A DNA stretch of 64,000 bases from assembly GCF_018613065.1 (NCBI RefSeq), contig NZ_JAGGQW010000020.1, positions 46,470-110,469 of the forward strand, read 5' to 3'. The notes under the pieces are model-generated. The model had not been told where the DNA came from, ran no database searches, and saw only the letters and a list, made by a program, of their open reading frames with translations. The first letter of the stretch is position 1. Each line of letters starts with the position of its first letter. The translations under genes and the position numbers were made by a program. The DNA comes from Bacillus sp. ISL-7 (GTDB lineage Bacteria; Bacillota; Bacilli; Bacillales_B; DSM-18226). This document shows, in pieces, positions 60,183-64,000 of the stretch.

Positions 60183-60995
60183 ATGCAGATTGTTGGAATG
60201 ATTTCGGGATCTCTAATTGTTGTGGTTGCCTTTAACCTTTTCTTAATCCCTCATGAAGTGTTAAGCAGTGGATTGAGCGGAATTTCTATGATTTTAGGGA
60301 TGATCTCGCCTGTTAATACAGGGGTGGCAAATTTCCTGCTGAATTTTCCGTTATTGATTATTGGTTATAAAATGTTAGGTAAAAGATTTATCGTGAATTC
60401 CATCTTTTCTGTAATAATGATCTCAATCGGCCTTTATTTAATTCCCGTTCATGCCATTGCCGATGATAGGATTCTCTCTTCTATTTTCGGAGGTGCTTTA
60501 ACCGGGTTAGGTGTCGGAATAGTTTTTCGCTGTTCTGGATCGACCGGGGGATTTGATATTATTGGCATGATTGTGGCGAGAAAAAGGGATTTTCCGATTG
60601 GTGTTTTACTTTCAGGCATGAATGCAGTCGTCATCTTGATCAGTGGATTTTTATTTGATTGGGATTCTGCTCTTTATACCTTGGTTTCCATTTTTGTTAC
60701 AGGTAAAGTGGTGGATGCAATTTATACAGATCATGCTAAATTAACTTTAATGATCATTACAGATAAGGGCGAAGAAATGAGAGGTCATTTGCTTACAAAC
60801 TTGTACCGAGGCCTGACGATTATGGATGGTGTTGGCGGCTACTCAAATCATCAAAGAAACGTAATGATAACGGTAATTTCTAGGTACGAACTTAATGAAG
60901 TTAAAAACTTAATTTCAGAAATTGATCCATCAGCATTTGTCAATATTACCGAAACAATTGAAGTCATGGGGCTGTTTCATCGGCCAAGTCCATAA
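60183..60995 (+). CDS. YitT-family membrane protein
   Basis: A 270-residue protein. Five to six membrane helices (DUF161/YitT_membrane) include NLFLIPHEVLSSGLSGISMIL and RCSGSTGGFDIIGMIVARKRDF, and a C-terminal cytoplasmic DUF2179 domain starts near KLTLMIITDKGEEM. ATG 60183 (MQIVGM) follows AGGAGG at a good distance. YitT proteins are abundant in Bacillus and of uncertain function. It is monocistronic with a bidirectional terminator. Confidence 0.88.
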   Translation: MQIVGMISGSLIVVVAFNLFLIPHEVLSSGLSGISMILGMISPVNTGVANFLLNFPLLIIGYKMLGKRFIVNSIFSVIMISIGLYLIPVHAIADDRILSSIFGGALTGLGVGIVFRCSGSTGGFDIIGMIVARKRDFPIGVLLSGMNAVVILISGFLFDWDSALYTLVSIFVTGKVVDAIYTDHAKLTLMIITDKGEEMRGHLLTNLYRGLTIMDGVGGYSNHQRNVMITVISRYELNEVKNLISEIDPSAFVNITETIEVMGLFHRPSP

Positions 60996-61000
60996 AAACA

Positions 61001-61042
61001 AAAAAGGTTTGCTTCTATACAATAGAGCAAGCCTTTTTTGTG
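61001..61042. terminator. Bidirectional terminator
   Basis: AAAAAAGG.TTGCT / AGCAA.CCTTTTTT hairpin between convergent yitT-like and hxlR-type genes. Confidence 0.8.
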
Positions 61043-61060
61043 TAAGATAGTTATCGAGCA

Positions 61061-61420
61061 TCACAGGGATTTCCCACGTTTTTTTACCCATTTCATTAGC
61101 ACATGAATAACCTCATCTAGTTCTTTACCAGTTGGAGTCAATTCATATTCCACTTTTTTTGGTGAGGTAGTAATGACGTTTTTGACAATCAATCCCTCAT
61201 TTTCTAAATCACGTAAGCGTTCGGTTAAGAGACGATCAGATATTCCTGGAATAGATGATATTATTTCATGGTACCGCTTCGGTCCTTCCATAAGTGTATA
61301 AATAACAGAACCCATCCAACGTTTGCCAATAAATTCGATTGCCTTATGAAAGTTAGTACATATATGTTTAATTTCCTCTGCAGAATGAGTCATACAATCT
61401 TGGTGGTTAGGTTCACTCAT
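61061..61420 (-). CDS. YodB-like HxlR/DUF24 redox-sensing repressor
   Basis: A 119-residue winged-helix regulator. The N-terminal conserved Cys21 (HICTNFHKAIEFIGKRW) matches the redox-active Cys6 position of YodB, and GPKRYHEIISSIPGISDRLLTERLRDLE is the HTH. Such proteins sense quinones, diamide or hypochlorite by thiol modification and control nitroreductases or azoreductases. It is divergent from a nitroreductase gene across a 134-bp spacer with two palindromes. ATG 61420 follows AAGAGGG. A second Cys (residue 9) lies upstream. Confidence 0.87.
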   Translation of the reverse strand: MSEPNHQDCMTHSAEEIKHICTNFHKAIEFIGKRWMGSVIYTLMEGPKRYHEIISSIPGISDRLLTERLRDLENEGLIVKNVITTSPKKVEYELTPTGKELDEVIHVLMKWVKKRGKSL

Positions 61421-61473
61421 ATAAAATCCCTCTTTTTTACTATTCTAACTGTATAATAACATATTTGAATTAC

Positions 61474-61529
61474 TTGACGATATGTACTTACTAATAGTAA
61501 GATGAATCAGAACTTACTTTTAGTAAGTT
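61474..61529 (+). promoter_or_regulatory. Nitroreductase promoter with two TACT-N3-AGTA operators
   Basis: TTGACG at 61474 and TAAGAT (18-bp spacer) form the promoter. A palindrome CTTACTAATAGTAAG at 61487-61501 covers the spacer/-10. A second, AACTTACTTTTAGTAAGTT, lies at 61511-61529, 26 bp away centre to centre. This arrangement suits repression by the divergent YodB-like protein. Confidence 0.7.
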
Positions 61530-61554
61530 AAAAATTCACAGGGGGAAATCTCTC

Positions 61555-62187
61555 ATGCAAACCACATTAATAAAAAGTTTATCTGAAGTGATAAAAGAAC
61601 GTCACTCTGTCAGAAAATATGATTCAACATACAATATTTCTCAAGAAGAAATTAAAGATATGCTAAAAGAAGCGACACAAGCACCATCCTCTAGTAATCT
61701 TCAACCATGGCGTTTTATTGTAATTCAAGATCAGAAGGCGAAAAAGGAACTAAGAGCAATCGCCAACAATCAAGAGCAAGTAGAAACAGCGTCTGCCGTT
61801 ATTGCAGTATTAGGCGATAAGGAAATGTATAAAAGTGTTGAAACAGTCTATCGAAGTGCATACGAGGCTGGTTTGATGGACGAAGCTAATATGAATCGAT
61901 TAATAGAAGGTACAAATAAAACATACCCATTTGCTCCAGAAGAAGTCTTGAAAAATATTGCCTCATTTGATGCTGGTTTAGTGTCGATGCAGTTGATGTT
62001 AATTGCAAAAGACAGAGGGTATGACACCGTTCCAATGGGTGGCTTTGATAAAGATAAATTCGCAAAAATGTTCAATGTCTCCGATCGTCTTTTCCCAATT
62101 GTGTTGATTTCCCTAGGGAAGGCGGCAGCACCTGCTTTCAATACAACACGTTTACCATTGGAGGATGTATTAATAGATTATAGATAA
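61555..62187 (+). CDS. Nitroreductase family protein (YodC/YdgI-like)
   Basis: A 210-residue FMN enzyme. The start region is VIKERHSVRKYD, then LKEATQAPSSSNLQPWRFIVI and YDTVPMGGFDKDKFAKMF, with an LPLEDV ending, all typical of the YodC/YdgI/HypO group. It is divergent from a YodB-like sensor and carries paired operators in its promoter, so quinone or electrophile induction is likely. GGGGGAAATC precedes ATG 61555. A perfect hairpin terminator follows. Confidence 0.88.
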   Translation: MQTTLIKSLSEVIKERHSVRKYDSTYNISQEEIKDMLKEATQAPSSSNLQPWRFIVIQDQKAKKELRAIANNQEQVETASAVIAVLGDKEMYKSVETVYRSAYEAGLMDEANMNRLIEGTNKTYPFAPEEVLKNIASFDAGLVSMQLMLIAKDRGYDTVPMGGFDKDKFAKMFNVSDRLFPIVLISLGKAAAPAFNTTRLPLEDVLIDYR

Positions 62188-62188
62188 A

Positions 62189-62225
62189 AAAGTAGGCGCA
62201 TGATAATTTTTCATGCGCCTACTTA
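62189..62225. terminator. Bidirectional terminator
   Basis: A perfect AAGTAGGCGCATG/CATGCGCCTACTT stem between convergent nitroreductase and yvbH-like genes. Confidence 0.85.
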
Positions 62226-62230
62226 GTTTA

Positions 62231-62845
62231 TTAGTTATTAATATACTTTTCAAACACATAGCCGAAATCTTTTACTATATATTGTTTTTTGCTGTCTTCT
62301 AACCACTGAAAGGCTGCCTGATTAAGCATTTTGAATTGAACAACCAAGTTGCTGTCTGGACTTGTCACACGACCGAGAGTAGTGGAAGCGACATCAAGGC
62401 TTTGTTTAGCAAACTGAAGCGAAATTTCATTTTCATGTGAGATTTCTGAAATTTTGATTAAGGCTTTATATAAATCCTTAACTTCTTCAATATGTTTCTT
62501 ATGAACGTCGATGGAGAAAGGAACTGAGCCGATTTTAAATTTTATTTCTACATCAAGGTCAACGGTTCCGGCCGTTTCGAGTTTTACCTCTGAAATTCTA
62601 TTCGTTGCATAACTATAGCGATGGAGCATTCGCTTTTTGCTGGTTGCACTTGTCCCATCTAAATGGATAAGGGCGTTGTTTGTAAAACAGTATTCATCAG
62701 ACTTTGATTTGATGAGAAAATAAATTTTCTCATTGTCTTCATGCATGACATAATCATCTGCGTCCACCTTATCGTAATTTTCCGGCTTAATGACAGAACC
62801 CACATCACTTAATCCCAAAATATCCGCTGCTACTTTTCCAAACAT
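62231..62845 (-). CDS. yvbH: PH-domain protein YvbH-like
   Basis: A 204-residue protein, the same length as B. subtilis YvbH. A bacterial PH domain fills residues about 10-125 (MHEDNEKIYFLIKSKSDEYCFTNN region). The second part is helical, with the YvbH-specific oligomerisation segment LYKALIKISEISHENE, and the end is AAFQWLEDSKKQYIVKDFGYVFEKYI. ATG 62845 (MFGKVAADIL) follows GAGGTTGA; the open frame extends to 62902. Function is unknown. Confidence 0.85.
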   Translation of the reverse strand: MFGKVAADILGLSDVGSVIKPENYDKVDADDYVMHEDNEKIYFLIKSKSDEYCFTNNALIHLDGTSATSKKRMLHRYSYATNRISEVKLETAGTVDLDVEIKFKIGSVPFSIDVHKKHIEEVKDLYKALIKISEISHENEISLQFAKQSLDVASTTLGRVTSPDSNLVVQFKMLNQAAFQWLEDSKKQYIVKDFGYVFEKYINN

Positions 62846-62971
62846 TGGTATCAACCTCACTTTTATAAAATCATTCCAACCATTTTTACGAATGGGGGAC
62901 AATAAAGTTTCATCCTTACCCCAAAAACTTTATGCTTTAAAAAATGGTAGTATGCACCTGATTTCTAAAAA

Positions 62972-63050
62972 CAAATAATGAAAAGAGGGAAACTACTTGA
63001 TGGTTTCCCTCTCAGATTGTCGAGAAAGGGTATTTTTCTCGGCAATTTTT
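62972..63050 (+). other. Two stem-loops upstream of the repeat element
   Basis: GAGGGAAAC/GTTTCCCTC (loop about 63000) has no T-run, whereas CGAGAAA/TTTCTCG near 63020-63040 is followed by a T-run. No gene is supported; an ORF here runs into the GC-rich repeat and is not believable. Confidence 0.5.
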
Positions 63051-63091
63051 TATTCTCAGCATTTAATTATTCATTGTACCTGCTAATGGGC

Positions 63092-63223
63092 CTGTTGATT
63101 TCCGCTCTAGGCACTTCGCTTTCCGCGGGCGGTCCGGGGAGCCTCCTCGGCGCTAGCGCCTGCGGGGTCTCCCCAGCCCCGTCCTCCCGCAGGAGTCTGC
63201 GTGCCTTCCGCGGAAATAAACAG
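63092..63223. repeat. GC-rich Bacillus-type repetitive element, complete copy
   Basis: 132 bp of about 65-70% G+C in an AT-rich genome. The ends are 14-bp near-inverted repeats, CTGTTGATTTCCGC (63092-63105) and GCGGAAATAAACAG (63210-63223), one mismatch. The interior has the perfect palindrome GGCGCTAGCGCC and an extended stem with GGGGAG/CTCCCC. It resembles elements scattered in many Bacillus genomes, possibly mobile or cruciform-forming. No protein is credible. Confidence 0.8.
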
Positions 63224-63231
63224 GGAGGTAA

Positions 63232-63869
63232 TCAACCTAAAGAATTGCAACTCACTTTTTCTAGCCTTGCTAATTGTGTTGGAATCTTTTTCATATTTTG
63301 GCAGGCTGCCGTAAGGAGAGCCTGTTTGTTCGCTCGCTTTCTTCAATCCCCGTAACCGGCAATAGCGAAGCCCGTGCAGCTCTTTTGAGTCTGCGAAGCT
63401 TCGCTAAATTTTTTCCTTTCTAAATTTATAAAGCATTTTTCCAGATTTAGATAAGCGATTTTCCCTTACCAAGGTAAAAATAGTGACACGTCATGTTTGG
63501 CAAGAGCACAAGGAAAATATTTTTGGAGCGTGTACATTGGGAAAGAAGTGGGCAGTTTTCACATTTCTTCGAATCAGTTTTATATTCTTTATAACACTCA
63601 CGGTTTGTTGTTCTGTAGGTTTCAATTTCTCTTTGTAATTGTCGCTCGGATCGGATGCCATAAATATAACCAATAAACATCATTTTAAATAGAATAGTGG
63701 GATTGGAAGGGCGTCCGTTATCATCACTATAATAAGGACGTACCTTTTCAAAAAGGAATGAAAGATCAATATATTTATCGATTAAACGAAGAAGGTGATT
63801 GTCAGGAACCAATTCATCAATAGAAACAAATTCATATTCACTTTGGGTAGATACTCTTGGTTTAAACAT
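63232..63869 (-). pseudogene. Degenerate IS1182-family transposase
   Basis: The N-terminal start MFKPRVSTQSEYEF at 63869 runs to RQLQREIE, then jumps to TYRTTNRECYKEYKTD and NCPLLSQCTRSKN, which belong to the C-terminal third. About 260 codons are therefore missing near 63620. The next expected words VTRHVWQEHKE are present but on the plus strand (63483-63517), inside an inverted segment. Beyond it, NRLSKSGKMLYKFRK resumes on the minus strand, then an amber stop, RSFADSKELHGLRYCRLRGL, a frameshift, and QALLTAACQNMKKI, ending near 63232. It is inactive. Confidence 0.87.
63476..63524. mobile_element. 35-bp inverted segment inside the IS remnant
   Basis: Flanks AAAAATA (63476-63482) and TATTTTT (63518-63524) are inverted repeats. 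Between them the plus strand encodes VTRHVWQEHK, which belongs to the minus-strand transposase. Reversing it restores continuity to the C-terminal part. Confidence 0.8.
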
Positions 63870-63936
63870 AGATTTCACCACTTAATTTTTTATTGTTTGG
63901 TTGTGTTAAGAGCAGTGTATTATTGATTTTACAGCT

Positions 63937-64000
63937 CTGTTGATTTGCGCGGAAGGCACGCAGACTCCTGCGGGAGTACGGGGAGGGGAGACCCCGCAGG
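63937..64000. repeat. GC-rich repetitive element, second copy in inverse orientation (partial)
   Basis: From CTGTTGATTTGCGC at 63937 the sequence matches, on the opposite strand, the element at 63092-63223, and it runs off the window. The two copies flank the transposase remnant and point outward. Confidence 0.8.

Noticed and set aside
62978..63355. A 125-codon plus-strand ORF running through the GC-rich element
   Set aside because: No family resemblance; composition is dictated by the repeat element, which can be read open in several frames. The minus-strand ORF at 63107-63346 in the same place is part of the decayed transposase plus the repeat.

Overview
The window is about 64 kb of low-G+C DNA from an endospore-forming Firmicute, most likely a member of the Bacillaceae (Bacillus sensu lato). 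The evidence is SspH-, RacA- and YvbH-type genes, LtaS, HelD, Ktr potassium uptake, strong AGGAGG-type ribosome binding sites, and frequent TTG/GTG starts. I see no rRNA, tRNA, CRISPR array, prophage or large island. Most of it is ordinary chromosome made of short operons separated by intrinsic terminators.

Region by region. 0-5 kb: the 5' part of a NarK-type nitrate/nitrite transporter that runs into a PAS domain at the window edge, a KtrB/KtrA-type potassium uptake pair and an acyl-CoA dehydrogenase. 5-10 kb: small spore and hypothetical proteins, lipoteichoic acid synthase LtaS, a nuclease lipoprotein and an HD-domain protein. 10-18.8 kb: a giant membrane protein, a CPA2-type cation/H+ antiporter behind a structured leader, and a COG2984-type ABC importer (binding protein, permease, ATPase). 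19-23 kb: tyrosine/homogentisate catabolism (hpd, flavin reductase-like, FAH-family, hmgA). 23-27 kb: a Nudix CoA pyrophosphatase, an FMN reductase, aspartokinase III and two tandem paralogous membrane proteins. 27-30.7 kb: a BusR-like GntR/RCK_C regulator convergent with an OpuF-like compatible-solute ABC importer. 30.8-34.7 kb: HssRS-HrtBA, a heme-sensing two-component system and heme efflux pump, with a recognisable HssR direct repeat in front of hrtB.

34.8-47.7 kb: an M50-like peptidase, nitroreductase, nitronate monooxygenase, NrnB, acyltransferase, RacA next to a larger MerR/coiled-coil protein with a 48-bp minisatellite, a DMT transporter, HAD phosphatase, polysaccharide deacetylase, class-V aminotransferase and L,D-transpeptidase. 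47.7-54 kb: the secreted metalloprotease InhA, YceI, a possible small RNA unit and HelD. 54-63 kb: GNAT, a hydrolase-fold protein lacking its nucleophile, AsnS behind a short attenuator, LysP behind a lysine riboswitch, YitT, a YodB-like regulator divergent from a nitroreductase with paired operators, and YvbH. 63-64 kb: a decayed IS1182-family transposase flanked by inverted copies of a GC-rich repetitive element.

Common themes are ion and osmotic homeostasis (Ktr, CPA2 antiporter, BusR/OpuF), envelope (LtaS, LD-transpeptidase, acyltransferase, deacetylase) and redox/heme stress (HssRS-HrtBA, YodB-like regulator). The most interesting items are the NarK-PAS fusion, the structured antiporter leader, the putative ~115-nt RNA between yceI and helD, the RacA-adjacent repeat protein, and the IS remnant whose reading frame is restored by undoing a 35-bp inversion.
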